Notes: generated by a model from the sequence alone, not told the origin. A stretch of 64,000 nucleotides of DNA from Leptobrachium leishanense (GCA_009667805.1 CM019069.1:51511422-51575421); one strand, 5' to 3'; positions 1-11,830 are shown, counted from the first letter of the stretch. Made by a program: numbers and translations.

Positions 1-1442
1 CCTCCATGGAGTCCTATGGACTCCAGGAGGGGATACTCGTGGATCCTGGGAAACAGGCGCAGATTTTTCCCGTTAGCGTCCCCGTTTTAGCTCAAGGCGC
101 ATGAAAGTGCTCTTATTTTGCAAGATCATGGTGTGGTAGTAAAAGACAATTTCTAAGTTGTGTTGGGTCACACAATAAAGCTAGCTGTGCATCTCTTCTC
201 ACTCACTGAAATTAATAGTCAACCTTTTATTAGTTTCTTGAAGATTAATGCATCATGATTTTATTTTATATATATATATTGTGTATACAGTATCTAGACA
301 CACCATACAATATATTAATGCAGTAAAATGTTCTTGCAGATAGTAGAGACTGTCCAGGTATATCTGCTGTAAATACAGTATAGTACATCCTGCCTTTCCC
401 CTCCCCCTATAGCAATGTCCTGTGCTTTCTGCACAACCGTGACTCTGATTTTTTTATGTGATTCTTTTAAATATCCCCATTTAGCACTAAATACACTGGG
501 TTTATGGGTCTGAGCATTTTTGTCATAATATTTGAATCGCTTGATAAATTGCAAACACGAATATGCTACAATGTTACATTTCATTGTTGCCAGTAATCTT
601 ATGTTAACAAAATGCGCCAACTAGTGGTCACCTTCAGATTGCAGCCCAGGACTGTTCCATAGTCTTCTGTATTGAAATACAATATACATAATAGAAATAA
701 TGAAATTCTTCTGAGAAACGCACCTTCAGCACCCCCAGCTAGCAGTCACCAATTACAATCTCTGCCATCCTCTGAAGCTGCAAGTAACCGGCTGCAGGAC
801 ATGTGACTCTTGGTGCAGCAATGTCTTATTTTCACTTATTTCAAGATAACTGTGATGTATATTTCCAGTGCATTAATCTTTGAAGTACGTCACTGATATA
901 CTGTGCTAGCTAAAAGGTTAATTAAATTGCATATTTGCAGACACGCTGCCGATCACATGTTTCCTTGACATCCTCTTGCAGCTTTCTGATGTACATGTTC
1001 ATCCTGGGCATTGGTGTCTGCACTTGTGGGCAGTCTGCAACAGCAAAATCACTCAGCAGCACCAGGGTCTCTGCGCCAGTATACATTTCTATGATGAAAA
1101 TAGTCATAAACCAGGGAATAGCTTGCCAGCCTGCCGCTGAGGTGATGTTAATGGTTCCTAAACAAAGTATAGCAGCAATTAATTTACCGTAAGCAGCGAC
1201 AACATCTGAGCCAACAGCAAAATAGCGCTTTGAGCCATTCGTGTAATGGTACAGCTGGAATAGGCCTCAGTATCCATTTAATCCAGCCATTCATTATATG
1301 AACTGATCAGATGTCCCCATAAAGGGGAATATTTTAGTGAAGGTGGTGCCTTATCACACTCATTTTGACAAGAATTCATAATTGTCCTGACTATGATAAC
1401 TCTGTATTTTTATGGCTGACAGTTGTAAATATTCCTTCTTAC
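1..1442. other. No gene seen; short palindromic motif at the left edge
   Basis: No supported gene. The first 35 bases form a near-palindrome (CCTCCATGGAGTCC then GGACTCCAGGAGG). Related copies lie near 1824 and 29513, so it belongs to an interspersed repeat of unknown class. A short TA run lies at 268-282. The small reading frames here have no recognisable domain. Confidence 0.5.
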
Positions 1443-2112
1443 GGCTCTATTCCCTAGTTAACGTTAGCATCTGGATAAGTGTGTTTAACGCATGCCACCC
1501 ATATTACATTCCTGACGCTACACCCGTTAGCGCAACGGTTTTTTTTTGCGCTAAGGTCTGGGAGTTTACTGTATTTTGCGCATCCTATATTTAACATGGG
1601 GAGCACAATCAGCAATTAGTGTTTTGATAAGTAAGGAATTACAAAGTGCTAGCGCGAATTACCGCAGGGACGAGCAAGGCAAAAGTTTAGCATCTTCTAA
1701 AAGCTGGTGCTAAATGATTCTGCAAATGCAAAATCGTTTATCGCCCCCTAAACCGCCCCAATAAATCCGATACTCTCCTCTCATGAGCAGATTGCGCAGG
1801 GCTCAGGCACAGACACGCAAACCCTCCATGGAGTCCTATTTTCCCCGTTAACGACCCATGTTAGCACGAAAAAGGGATTAGGGCTCTTAGTTTCCAATAT
1901 TTATTACAAAAAAACTTACTTATCGAAATGCTAATTAATGATTGTGCTCCCCATGTTAAGCATAGGATGCTCAAAGTACAGTAAGAACTTAGCGCAAAAA
2001 ACGATGCGTTAACAAGTGTAGCGTCAGGAATGTAATATGGGTGGCATGCGTTAAACACCCTTATCCTGGCGATAACCCTTATCCAGACGCTATGTTAGCA
2101 TTAACTAGAGCC
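1443..2112. mobile_element. Terminal-inverted-repeat element, GGGCYCTATT family, copy 1
   Basis: Long inverted arms at about 1443-1650 and 1910-2112 pair with each other; both contain AACGCATGCCACCCATATTA followed by further matching sequence. The ends begin GGCTCTATT and resemble the elements at 47617-48362 and 49997-50664. All three also share an internal block of the form TAAGCATAGGATGC followed by CAAAGTACAGTAA. It is non-coding, so it would need a transposase supplied elsewhere. A short direct repeat with flank-like sequence (CCCTCCATGGAGTCCTAT) lies in the loop. Superfamily unknown; PIF/Harbinger is possible. Confidence 0.65.
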
Positions 2113-2145
2113 CTATGTAAAAATATTAAAAAAAAATCACGGACA

Positions 2146-3384
2146 TTAACCCTTTCGCTGCTGAGGCTTTTCCCGCCCCTGTGCTGAGGTCATTTTTACC
2201 TGTTTTGCGCATCATGTTTAAACGTGTTTTGAAGGCTTATTTTAGTATATGACCCAGACATATTATATATCGTTCTTTCCGTCAGACTCGGTAGATTCAT
2301 AATATGTCATTATTATATGTATACGTTATGTCATGTCTGTATATTATAACAAAAAATGCAATAAAATATGTATTTTCAATAATTTACAATGTGTAAAGTG
2401 TTTTTTTTCACATTTTAACATGCGAGCAATTGCGGTTATATTTTGTATGGGGTGCGCTTGTTAAAAAAATTAGAGATGGGGTCTCGTTACATTTTTTTTT
2501 GGGGAAAATTACACTATTTTTAACAAACGCACCGCATACAAAAATCGTTAGTGCAGCATCATTGTTCACATTATAATTGAAATGGGAACAATATTGCTAC
2601 ACTAACAAAGCAAAAAAAATAAAAAAAAGTGTTTATTTTTTTTTTATAATTTTTAAAAAAAAAAATTTTTTTTTATTTTTAATTTTTTTTTTTTACAACT
2701 TTTTTCACTTTCATGTTTGGTATCGTTGGAACGGCCATGCTCTGGCCGATCCAACCATACCAAAATTTAACCCCTAACTGCCACGGATCGGGAGATAGGG
2801 AGTTCATTGGAACTCCCTATCTCCACCGTTGGTGGCAGTTAAGGGTTAACTCTAGGACTGGCGTCATCGTGCTACGCACGATGACGCCAGTCCTCAGGGG
2901 GAGTTCCCGGAGGCTTGGCCGACATCCAAGATGTCGGCCAGCTCCGGGAAAGGATCGCAAACCGGCGCTTTTCAGCGCCGATTCGCGATCCAGCTCCCCA
3001 GGGGTTAATGCCAGGCATAATTTGGAAGGGCAGGCTGTGCCCTTCCAAATGATGCCTGGGTTAACCCCCGCAGAGCCGCCGATCGGGAGGGAGAGAGGTC
3101 CGAAGGACCTCCCCCCCTCCCTTTCAGGCGCCTCCTCCGCACATGCGGGGGGGGCGCCTGAATTTGGTGTCATCGCGCTGCCGCGATGACACCAAATTCC
3201 GGCGGCTGCTGTTCCGGATGCCGGGCTGACATCCAGGATGTCAGCCCGCACCGGAGGGGCCAGCGATCGGCCGGAACCCGGCCGAACGCTGACCCCAATG
3301 GGAGGACGCGCTCAGCGCGTCCTCCGCATACCAGCGGGAATGCTGAGGACGCGCTGAGCGCGTCCTCAGCATCGAAGTGGTTAA
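2146..3384. mobile_element. TTAA-target DNA transposon made of consecutive hairpins, copy 1
   Basis: The element is bounded by TTAA at both ends (2146-2149, 3381-3384) with inverted termini (CCCTTTCGCTGCTGAGG, and on the other strand CCACTTCGATGCTGAGG). TTAA targets are typical of piggyBac and Kolobok transposons; which of the two is not decided here. The left half is AT-rich with long T runs. The right half, 2710-3380, is a chain of about ten perfect or near-perfect hairpins, for example 2791-2825 and 2860-2899. It is about 95 percent identical by eye to 43184-44432 and more distantly related to 19720-20869 and 54690-55599. The reading frames across it are by-products of the palindromes. It has no transposase. 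Confidence 0.75.
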
Positions 3385-3507
3385 ATTAGTCTCTCAAAAC
3401 TAACATCCAAACAGCAACAAGAGAAGCTGCGCTGTAAAGTGTCTCCTTTTGCCGTTTGGATTATATTTTTGACAAATTAGTCTTTTCTTGGCTTTGCAAT
3501 TTTTTTA

Positions 3508-3650
3508 ACGGGGCTCCATGCGGCTCCGGAGCTATCCATGGTGCTGATTCAGAACCAAGGAATAACCCCTGCGGGGCTCCGGAGCTATCCATGGTGCTGA
3601 TTCAGAACCAAGGACTAAGCCCTGCGGGGCTCCCGAGCTATTTATGATGC
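3508..3650. repeat. Short tandem repeat, about 53-bp unit, 2.5 copies
   Basis: The unit begins CGGGGCTCC, contains GAGCTATCCATGGTGCTGAT and ends in AACCAAGGA-TAA-CCCTG. It is repeated about two and a half times just outside the adjacent Harbinger-like element. Nothing suggests coding. Confidence 0.7.
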
Positions 3651-3659
3651 TGAAACATA

Positions 3660-4540
3660 CAGGGTTATCCAAAGAGATCCGAATGGCTGGAGAAAGGTAA
3701 CCGAACGGAAATCAGCGTTCGGTTACCTTTCCTGGCCATTCGGCTATCCAGAGAGCAGGCGAATTGCCTGCACATACGGAGCCTGTTCGTGCCTGTTCGA
3801 GGGCAGTGAATCCCCATAGAGGAGCAATGCTTCGGCTATTCAGAGAACACAAACCAGCAGTGAAAGGTTCCCAAAATGCCCTGCCATTCGGTGGTTTAAT
3901 TCGGCAGGTTTATTCAGGCGAATCCCATAGGCTTCATTGTTAAAAATATTCCCGTTTTAACTCAATATCTAATAAACCATTTATTATAATATTCTGCAGT
4001 AAAGAGTCTCTTTATTGATAGATTTTTTTTGGATATGTTAAGCATTTTTCCGATTTTTTTTTTAAAAAATCCTATTTTTTTTAAAAACAAAATCTAAGTT
4101 TACTTATTTTTTCTGTAACAGCCTTTTTTATTATCATTCATTGGATTTTATATGTAAATTTCAGACATTTTCGCTCAGTAGTTTCTTTGCAAACAGCGTT
4201 TCACTTTTCAATCATTCAAGCAAACTGTTTTTCTAATTTATTCACTCCACTCGTCTGCGGTGTCGGCTTTTTCCGGCGGCTGCGCTGCGTGTGATTGGCT
4301 CCTGCTCGGGTTTTTCGGCAGGTTAATCCAAATGTTTTTGCGTGTTTTCAGCGTGCATTCGCTGGGTTTTGCGGTTAGTTGTCGGCGGGTTTGCGGTGAC
4401 CTTTCCCTGCGATTCGGGGACCCTGTGGTGTTTTCTGAATACACCGCAGGGTAGCCGAAATGGGATCGGCAAAACGAACCGATTTGAAGATAACGAAAAG
4501 TCACCTGCGGTGACTTTTCGATTCTCTTTCAATTACCCTG
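3660..4540 (-). mobile_element. PIF/Harbinger-like non-autonomous element, copy 1
   Basis: The ends are CAGGGTTATCCAAAGAGA at 3660 and, on the other strand, CAGGGTAATTGAAAGAGA at 4540. The flanks ATA (3657-3659) and ATA (4541-4543) give a 3-bp target duplication. It aligns along its full length, in inverse orientation, with 31132-32005. Three-base TWA-like targets fit PIF/Harbinger, but no transposase is present, so the superfamily is inferred. The inner sequence has repeated CCGAA motifs and several short hairpins. The reading frames are fortuitous. Confidence 0.7.
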
Positions 4541-5220
4541 ATAGTATTCATCATTGCCGAAAGCAGCCAGACTGAAGTTAAAAAAAAAATGCTGCGTTTG
4601 GCAAAGAAAAAAAGCCTTGTTGTTTTAAAATAAATTAGGAAACATAAAATTTCAGCAAAAAAATCCCAAAGAAATACCAAAAAAATCATAAAAAATAAAT
4701 AAACACTTTGCTGCAAGTGAAAAGAATAAACGGCTGAATAAATATTTAATCAGGGTTAGAAATTAGAGTTAGAAGCTAGGGTTAGAAATTAGGGTTAAAA
4801 TTTCTAACCCTAGCATCTAACCCTAATTTCTAACCCTGCTTTTTGGTGGTTTGTTTGACAGCTTTAATCAGGCGAATCCTATAGGTTTCAATGTAAAAAA
4901 AATCCCAGTTTTTATTCGTTTCGGATCATTTTGCTAAGTTTTTTTTTTTGGGGGTAATTTTCGTTTTGGGTAATTTTCATTCGTGGTTGTTTTTTTTTAG
5001 ATAATTTTCGTTCCGATTTTTCATTTTGTTTTTTTCATTATGTTACCGCGATTCGTATTTTTTTGGACCGATCAGAAAATTCGGACAGACGGTTATTGTA
5101 TTTCAGAAATGGTTCCGAAATACGAGTCGGGTGATTTTTGTCCGAATTTTATTCGGAACGAAAAGAAATGCACGTGTCTATTAGATTTACTTTATAAGAT
5201 AACACCCATGTCTCTTCTCA
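4541..5220. other. AT-rich stretch with a telomere-like hairpin
   Basis: At 4752-4839 the motif AGGGTTAG recurs and is then followed by its inverted copies (CTAACCCTA), giving a long hairpin of degenerate telomere-like repeats. From about 4920 to 5160 the sequence is T-rich with TTTTCGTT motifs like those in the TAGGGATGTGC hAT copies, so it may be a decayed piece of that family. No gene. Confidence 0.5.
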
Positions 5221-7001
5221 CACCCTAAATGAGTTAACATTAAAAAACACTGGTATGTTCAGCAAAAGCAACTTTATTTTTTCATAGAAAGTTTGGGCTG
5301 CTCATCTCTTCCCTCTGGTGTCAACCAAGGCCACCATAGGCCGTAGACCTCGCCCACTAAGTTTACAATCCACTGCATGATAACGATGCACATGTTGCAG
5401 TTATTAAAATGATGAATATTTAATATAGAACACATCACATATTACATCATACAATATACTTGGTCATCGTGGAGAGTGCTGAGGCGTGAAGACAAAGGGA
5501 AACTGGAGGTTAGGGTAATATCCCCTAATTCGATTTTGGCTTAATAGTAGAATTTTTTCTCTTACCACACTGAACTCTCAAACCATTTTTGTGGCAATGA
5601 TGGGGGACAAAGTGGTGTGCCGCTTCTCTTGTCTCTAAGCCACAGCAGCCTAAGATCTCCCCATTGTGTTACACGACATATTTACACGTACTGTCCTATT
5701 AAAATGGCTAACCGTGAATAAAAAAACACAACACATACTAGGAAGTATTGTATTTTAATTCTCTAAATAAAGGTGAGACATAGTTACCCATTGCCAGGAG
5801 CGACTGGGGAAACCGCAAATGTCTGAGAACAAAAGGAATCAGGCAGCGAGCTGCTGGGCCCGAAACCTGGCGATTCCCTAATTCAGCCGTAGCTATCCAA
5901 GAACAGGGGCAGTTATACAAGAATGAGCTCTGACACCCTTTCTGCGCGCCAGAGATAAAAAAAAAAAAGAAATGGGGGGGGGAACAAGATAAATGGATAA
6001 GACAGTAACACACAGAGGATACAAAAGCAGATCGGCAGCGGTGGAGTCGCGTGGGAGGGGTTCTAAGACGATGGAGATAAAAATATAAAATATAAGCAAA
6101 TAAGAGGCTAAAATGTATCGATCAAGATATCTACCTATCTATCTATGCATGTGTCATCAGATTTTGCAGGGTTAGATAGAAATAATTGATGTGCCGTATT
6201 CAGGCTCTTTTAGACACTGCAGCTGCTATTTTTTGCGACGATCTGGCTGTTCCCAGAAAGTGCCAGTGACTTCCCTAGCTGTGGGTTGGCCAGCGAAAAA
6301 GATTAATTTATCATATAGCCCCCTCCTTTGTAGAAGGCTGTGTATCAGTAGCTTGTTTCATATCCCACAAGCAAGGCGAGAGGTTAAGGGCAGTTGAAAG
6401 GTCAGGTGATACAGGCTTTTGTCCGGGGCTTGATTGGCTTCACAATGTGGTCCGGAGAACTTCTCGAAGAGAGATGCAGGAGACGTTCCCCTCTTCATCG
6501 AAAAACAGGACTTTGTATAGACGCAGAGCGATGGAAGACGCGTTTCCCCTCGCTATAAACGGGTTAAAAGAAATACGAGCACAGCGAACAAGATATACAA
6601 ATTTCTGTCACCCAGTGAGGATGTAATGCAGGCAGTGTGTTCGCAGTAACGCCACGCCGCACTACATCTCATCTTGCTACGGGAGCTGCCATTAATGTAT
6701 TCACGCGAAAGCTGTGCTACGCTGCTGATTTGCATATGCACTGCAGCGTTATTCGTAAAAGGCATGACGCCAGCAGGAGGACTGAATCACAGCCAGTGGT
6801 ACGTTACTCATTGCTAGCGCCTGAGTACAGCGTTGCCCTTTGGCAATATCAATAATAATAATAATACAGTTAAATTAGAATTAGAGCTACGTGACTTTTA
6901 TACCCTGCTGTTACGCAATGATCTAACTGAGCATAATGGTGGCCAGTGTTAGTCTGAACATGCTGGCAGGCATAGGGGGGGGGGTACTCAATTGTTTAAG
7001 C
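5221..7001. other. No gene seen
   Basis: About 1.8 kb with no recognisable coding, RNA or transposon structure. Small frames such as those near 5738-6099 and 6553-6855 have no familiar domain, and their composition matches non-coding sequence. A short ATA microsatellite lies at 6851-6866. Confidence 0.5.
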
Positions 7002-7185
7002 CAGTGTCTCCCAACCCTGGTCCTCAGGTCCCCCTAACAGGCCAAGTTTGCCAGATATCTGAAGCACAGCACAGGGGATATGATTTGCTGCTCAGTGATT
7101 GCAGGATTCAGCCTGCGTTTTCCCAAGCTAATCCTTAAAATCTGCCCTGTTAGGGGTAATTGAGGACCAGGGATGGGAACCACTG
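7002..7185. mobile_element. hAT MITE of 184 bp, CAGTGGTTCCCAACC family, copy 1
   Basis: Inverted ends (CAGTGTCTCCCAACCCTGGT, and CAGTGGTTCCCATCCCTGGT on the other strand) are flanked by a perfect 8-bp duplication GTTTAAGC at 6994-7001 and 7186-7193. Eight-base duplications and CA-G ends are hAT hallmarks. A second copy of exactly the same length is at 40069-40252. Non-coding. Confidence 0.9.
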
Positions 7186-7779
7186 GTTTAAGCCATCCTT
7201 TCATCTAGAACCACCACACCCCATTTACCCTTTGCCTTCACACCCCACATTCAGATTCACATCTTCCATTTCCCCCCCATAGTCATTTAGGTGTGTCCTG
7301 TTGAAATATAAATGGACCATAGAGCATCACAGACAATGTACAAGTGAGCTGGTGCGTTCATAGACATCGGCTGTTTTGACTATATATCTGTGCCAGTGAA
7401 AGTAGGGTGAGTGGTGCAGTGACAGTAGCCTCTTGATAATCTTGCATCTCCTCCAATTATAAATCCTATGAATTATCACCATACTCCCAGTTTATACTCT
7501 TTGTGTCCTTGTGATCCCATCCAAGCGTAGCCATGGTTATGGTGGCATCTGATGTCATTGCTGTAACCTTTCGTATATAATCATACCAGGCATTCACTCA
7601 GTCCTCCAGGCTATCGTTACTTACAGAGAGTGGCAGTGTATCTTGAACAACTCTCTTCTGCAATGCCCCCTGGAGGTCAACTGAAGGCAATGTGTCATAA
7701 AAAAACTAAACAAAACATATATAACCAAAGAAGTTCAGCACCCGCCCTATAAACAAGTACAAAAGATGCCTGGTGCACG
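7186..7779. other. No gene seen
   Basis: No supported gene, RNA or mobile element in this interval. Confidence 0.4.
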
Positions 7780-7869
7780 AATTAGACTATCTTTTTAATC
7801 TTTGATGTAATAAAGTTTATTATTTTCTTTGTGAAGACCCTGGAGTGTTAGCTCTTCTCTATTTTCTCT

Positions 7870-7904
<35 letters not shown>

Positions 7905-7905
7905 C
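7780..7905 (+). repeat. Tail fragment of a foldback retroelement, plus TA microsatellite
   Basis: The piece from GAATTAGACTATC through GTAATAAAG to TTAGCTCTTCTCTATT is nearly identical to 9205-9292 and, in inverse orientation, to 9056-9135. It contains an AATAAA signal, as do the tails that follow the hammerhead motifs elsewhere. A TA run follows at 7872-7901. I read it as a detached 3-prime end of that retroelement. Confidence 0.55.
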
Positions 7906-8200
7906 ATATTGACCAGTTGTGTAAATCTTATCTCCGCTACAAAGCCACAGTGTGGCATAGCATTGATTTTAGGGTTCTGTGTAATAACATACCCAGGATG
8001 CATAAAAGTGAGCCAGATGTCATTTGCATATCCTACCCAGAATTCATATGGGGAATGTGGCACAGGAGCTCTGGGATGCAATTCATCAAATTGCTGTGAT
8101 GTGCAAGTGGCTTCTGCAATAATAAACACACTTATTATAGTGTGGAGGCTTTTTATCTCACTTTTTGTCCTCCACCACAACCCTTGTATATCTATCTATA

Positions 8201-8999
8201 CAGTTGCGTCACTAGAGTTGGTGTCGCCCGGTGCGGTAACTTATGGTGTCACCCCCCCTCTCACGGATATGCCCCAGGAGCTCTCATGGATATGCCCAGG
8301 AACTCTTATGGATATGCCCCAGCTCCTCTCATGGATACTGCCCCAGCTGCTCTCATGGATATACTGCCCCAGCTCCTCTCATGGATATGCCCCAGCTCCT
8401 CTCATGGATATTGCCCCAGCTCCTCTCATGGATAATGCCCCAGCTCCTCTCATGGATACTGCCCCCAGCTCCTCTCATGGATATACTGCCCCAGCTCCTC
8501 TCATGGATACTGCCCCAGCTCCTCTCATGGATATACTGCCCCAGCTCTTCTCATGGATATACTGCCCCAGCTCCTCTCATGGATAATGCCCCAGCTCCTC
8601 TCATGGATATACTGCCCCAGCTCCTCTCATGGATACTGCCCCAGCTCCTCTCATGGATATACTGCCCCAGCTCCTCTCATGGATATGCCCCAGCTCCTCT
8701 CATGGATACTGCCCCAGCAGCTCTCATGGATACTGCCCCCAGTCCCCAGCTCACCTCCTGCCGCCGCCGTGTGTTCGGCTCCCTGTGAGCGTCCGGCGGC
8801 ATGGAGCTTGGGCACTCGCCTGGGGGAGCCACGTGACCAGCTGCGATCTCGCGAGAACTCGGCTGGTGACCTGGTTCCCCCAGGCGAGCGCCGAAGCTCC
8901 ATAGCTTCGGACGCTTACAAGGAGCCGAACACTGCGTCGCCCTAAGGGCGGGTGTCACCTGATGCGGGCCACACCCCGCCCCATCTTGCGACGCCACTG
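8201..8999. mobile_element. hAT element carrying a minisatellite, copy A
   Basis: The ends are CAGTTGCGTCACTAG at 8201 and, on the other strand, CAGTGGCGTCGCAAG at 8999. The flanks are TATCTATA (8193-8200) and TATCTCTA (9000-9007), an 8-bp duplication matching at 7 of 8. From about 8268 to 8745 it is a tandem array. From 8746 to 8940 it is GC-rich and imperfectly palindromic around a CTCGCGAG centre. No transposase is encoded; the reading frames follow the array. Confidence 0.8.
8268..8745. repeat. Minisatellite, 24-26 bp unit, about 20 copies
   Basis: The unit is CTCATGGATA-(TAC)TGCCCCAGCTCCT with small length variants. The same core (CTCATGGATA then TGCCCCAG) forms the arrays at 14150-15765 and 45545-46110. 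Open frames in several phases are an effect of the repeat. Confidence 0.9.
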
Positions 9000-9055
9000 T
9001 ATCTCTATATATATATATATATAGAGAGAGGGAGAAAGAGAAAGAGAATAGAGAA

Positions 9056-9292
9056 GAGCTAAAACTCCAGGGTCTTCACAAAGAAAATAATAAACTTTAT
9101 TACATCAAAGATTAAAAAGATAGTCTATCTAATCCAGTCGACATGCCAGCTCATAGTGAGCCTTCATCAGGATATTACCTCACTATGAGCTGAAATGTTG
9201 ACTGGATTAGACTATCTTTATAATCTTTGATGTAATAAAGTTTATTATTTTCTTTGTGAAGACCCTGGAGTTTTAGCTCTTCTCTATTATCT
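9056..9292. mobile_element. Small foldback element with opposed tails
   Basis: Arms at 9056-9135 (inverse) and 9205-9292 (forward) are near-identical and each carries an AATAAAG signal pointing outward. The centre, 9131-9204, holds a degraded hammerhead core. This head-to-head arrangement matches the larger foldbacks in the window. No coding sequence. Confidence 0.6.
9131..9176 (-). ncRNA. Degraded hammerhead ribozyme core
   Basis: On the minus strand the box CTGATGA (9164-9170) is followed by a possible stem AGGCTCA-CTA-TGAGCT. The expected GAAA is changed to GGCA, so it is probably inactive. The forward arm at 9187-9200 keeps the intact GAAATG half but lacks the CTGATGA half. That suggests one complete motif existed before the inverted rearrangement. 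Confidence 0.45.
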
Positions 9293-10065
9293 GTCATTTG
9301 GTCGAGCTGAGCACCGAGTGTTGTTGCTTATGGATGTTCATGAGTGCACAAACTATATACTGTATGTATATATCTGACATATCACGGGAGCTGTGATGTG
9401 GTTGAGTCACGGAGCCATGCTGTTGGCAGCTGGCAAGTTTATAGGTGCCATGAGGCTTTAGATGGCAACTTTGTCTGAAATGGCTACCTTGCCTTTGGCC
9501 GCCAAGGGCAACTTCCCAGCATTGAAGCATGGGGATGTGCTTGCCCGGGTTCTGCACCCCCTGCATCCGCCAATGTATACATTACATATATATTGCTAGA
9601 AAAAATGCACTCAAAGAGACATAAACACACACAAAACAAGGAGTGACATATGCACATTACACATAGAGTTGTATCAGAGCAAACACAGTGACGCACATAT
9701 TAAACATAGTCACAACCATTCATTTAAAAAAACACAAAAAAACAGTAGTTCTGTATAAGAAGCACCTTGATATATTCAAGTCAGAGCTTGATTCTTTGTT
9801 AGTTTAATAGACAAGTATCGTAAAATATCTTTAGTTTGGCTGTTTTGGTAAAGTATTTATCTACATTTGCTAAATAATAGTGTTCCAAAAAAGATACAGA
9901 AGTATCATCCCATCCTCTTGTCTATACATCTGTTTTATCTATCACTTGTCAATGGAAAACGACCAGTTCAACAACCCATTGATCCAAGTGACAGGCATAT
10001 TATTATTATTATTATCATCATTATTTGTATAACACCCATAACTTGCACAGAATATTATAATATAA
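9293..10065. other. No gene seen
   Basis: No supported gene. A short ATT microsatellite lies at 10000-10025. Confidence 0.4.
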
Positions 10066-10937
10066 GGGGTTATTCAGAGAGCACCGAAATGTCACGACAT
10101 TTGGTTGTTCTCTCGTTCCCCACACTTCAGGGAATAAAATTCCACAACCCTGCGGTGAATTCAGCATTCACTGCAGGGCCCCGAAGTGCAGGGAATATCC
10201 GCCGACCGCATCCGAAAATCCACCACAAAACTGCCTCGAACGGAAAAACCACTGAAAAAACTGCAGAAAAAATGCGCACGCATCCGAAAAAAGCTGATCA
10301 TCAGCCGCAAAACCGCCAAAAAAATCACGAACGCGTCCGAAAAAAAAACCACGATCCGCCGAACACAGCGCCGTCCACCTACCAGAAAAAGACAATGAGC
10401 CGATGAATGGGGTAAAAACCCCAACAACAAAACGATTGAAAGTTTCAAAATCGAAATGCTGTTAGGAAAAAAACTCTGGGACTAACATATAAGGTCCTAT
10501 GAATAATAATAAAAAGGTCTGTTACAGGGAAAAAATTTATCTGAAAAATGCCTAAAAAAATCCTAAAAAAAATCAATACAAGAGACTTTTTGCTGCAGAT
10601 TAAAAGAATAACGGTTTATTTAGATATTGTATAAAAACGGAAATATTTTTAACATTGAAAGTTATGGGATTCGCCTGATTTAACCTGCCGAATGAAACCA
10701 CCGAACATCAGGGCATTTCAATGACATTTCTCTGCTGTTCGGTGTCTCTGAATAGCTTCTGAATTGCTTCTCTATGGGGATTTCACTACCGCCGAACATG
10801 CACCGTATTTCGCTGGCGAGTCGCCAAAATTTGGCCTGCTTTCTGAATAGCCAAATGGCCCCGAAATGTCAGCGTATGGGGAAATTCACTGTTCAGTGCA
10901 ATTTCGGCGCCAGATCGTCTCTCTCTGAATAACCCTG
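10066..10937 (+). mobile_element. PIF/Harbinger-like element, copy 2
   Basis: The left end is GGGGTTATTCAGAGAGCACC and the right end reads, on the other strand, CAGGGTTATTCAGAGAGA. The interior shares CCGAA-rich sequence and the CCTATGAATAATAATAAAAAGG block with copies at 41522 and 42370. The flanks (TAA and TTA) do not match exactly. It is non-coding; the frames at 9867-10448 are low-complexity Lys/Thr translations of the repeat. Confidence 0.65.
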
Positions 10938-11650
10938 TTAGTGGTGGGAATTAAAGGAATATAATTGCAAACTATACAAAACAGAAAAAACAGAAGTAAG
11001 AGTTGTAGCGGGTCCTGCTCAGAGGAGCTTACAATCTAAATATCATTGTCAATAAACTAATTTACAAACAGCAGCATGGCAGAGCATAAAATCTAATACC
11101 CTCTGTTTAACTATATAAAGAGGCAGTTTAATGGGATTTCTTCCATGTGGCCCTGCATTTGTGTAACATCACCCTGTATATAATACTTTACAAGCTGTAA
11201 CCTAGCTATCATCACCTTGAGTGGGAGCTTAACATTCACTTTATGCGGAGCAGAGCTCGGCCTCGTTCTGCAGTATCTCATTACCCCGTGTCCCTAATAA
11301 CTACATGGCCAACAAAGGCATTGAAAGCTGAGCGGTTGTGCTGGAATGACCTGCCAGATTCACATTTAGTTAACAAGAATATGTCCTGCCAAATCTTGGA
11401 GCTCTTTTACACACAGCAGATCCAGAGAATACTTATAGATACAGGGATGTCAAGCACACGGCAGCTTTACTCACCCAAGCATCGTTGAGGTTTAGCTGCT
11501 TTACTTATCAGTAATCTTCGAAAAATAACACAGGGACTACTTGCACACAGCCTAAAAGGCTGAAGATAATGCACTCAAATGTACCCTAGCAAGTTGTGGC
11601 TGCTCAATGGATCCCAGAGTAACCAGCTCCTCGACAAGCAAAGGAAATAA
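10938..11650. other. No gene seen; one short dispersed-repeat piece
   Basis: At about 11008-11040 the text GGAGCTTACAATCTAAAT matches a dispersed repeat also seen near 49765. Nothing else is recognised. Confidence 0.4.
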
Positions 11651-11654
11651 AGGA

Positions 11655-11830
11655 GGGAACCAGGCACTTTCCAGATGCAACAGGGCATTTTTATTTAGAC
11701 AAACAGCAACATTTCGGCTACCAGTGCTGCCTTCTCTCAAGTCTACACTTGCAGTCAAAACGCTGATGTTTGTCTAAATAAAAGTACCTCATTGCATCTG
11801 GATTGTATCTGGTTCCCTCCTTTCTTCCTG
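11655..11830. mobile_element. Small foldback with hammerhead-like centre
   Basis: The arms 11655-11720 and 11757-11830 are inverted copies of each other and both contain TTTGTCTAAATAAAA and GGTTCCCTCC. Between them the minus strand reads GACTTGAGAGAAGGC, a short hairpin, then GCCGAAATGTTGC. This resembles a hammerhead layout, but the CTGATGA box is not preserved. The design (motif, then AATAAA, then tail, on both sides) matches 9056-9292. Confidence 0.5.

Noticed and set aside
2713..3389. GC-rich overlapping frames on both strands in the hairpin element
   Set aside because: They mirror each other because the DNA is palindromic, and the same frames recur in every element copy. No domain.
11221..11488. 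Possible small gene in an unassigned interval
   Set aside because: The frame is short with no domain, conserved motif or clear start context.
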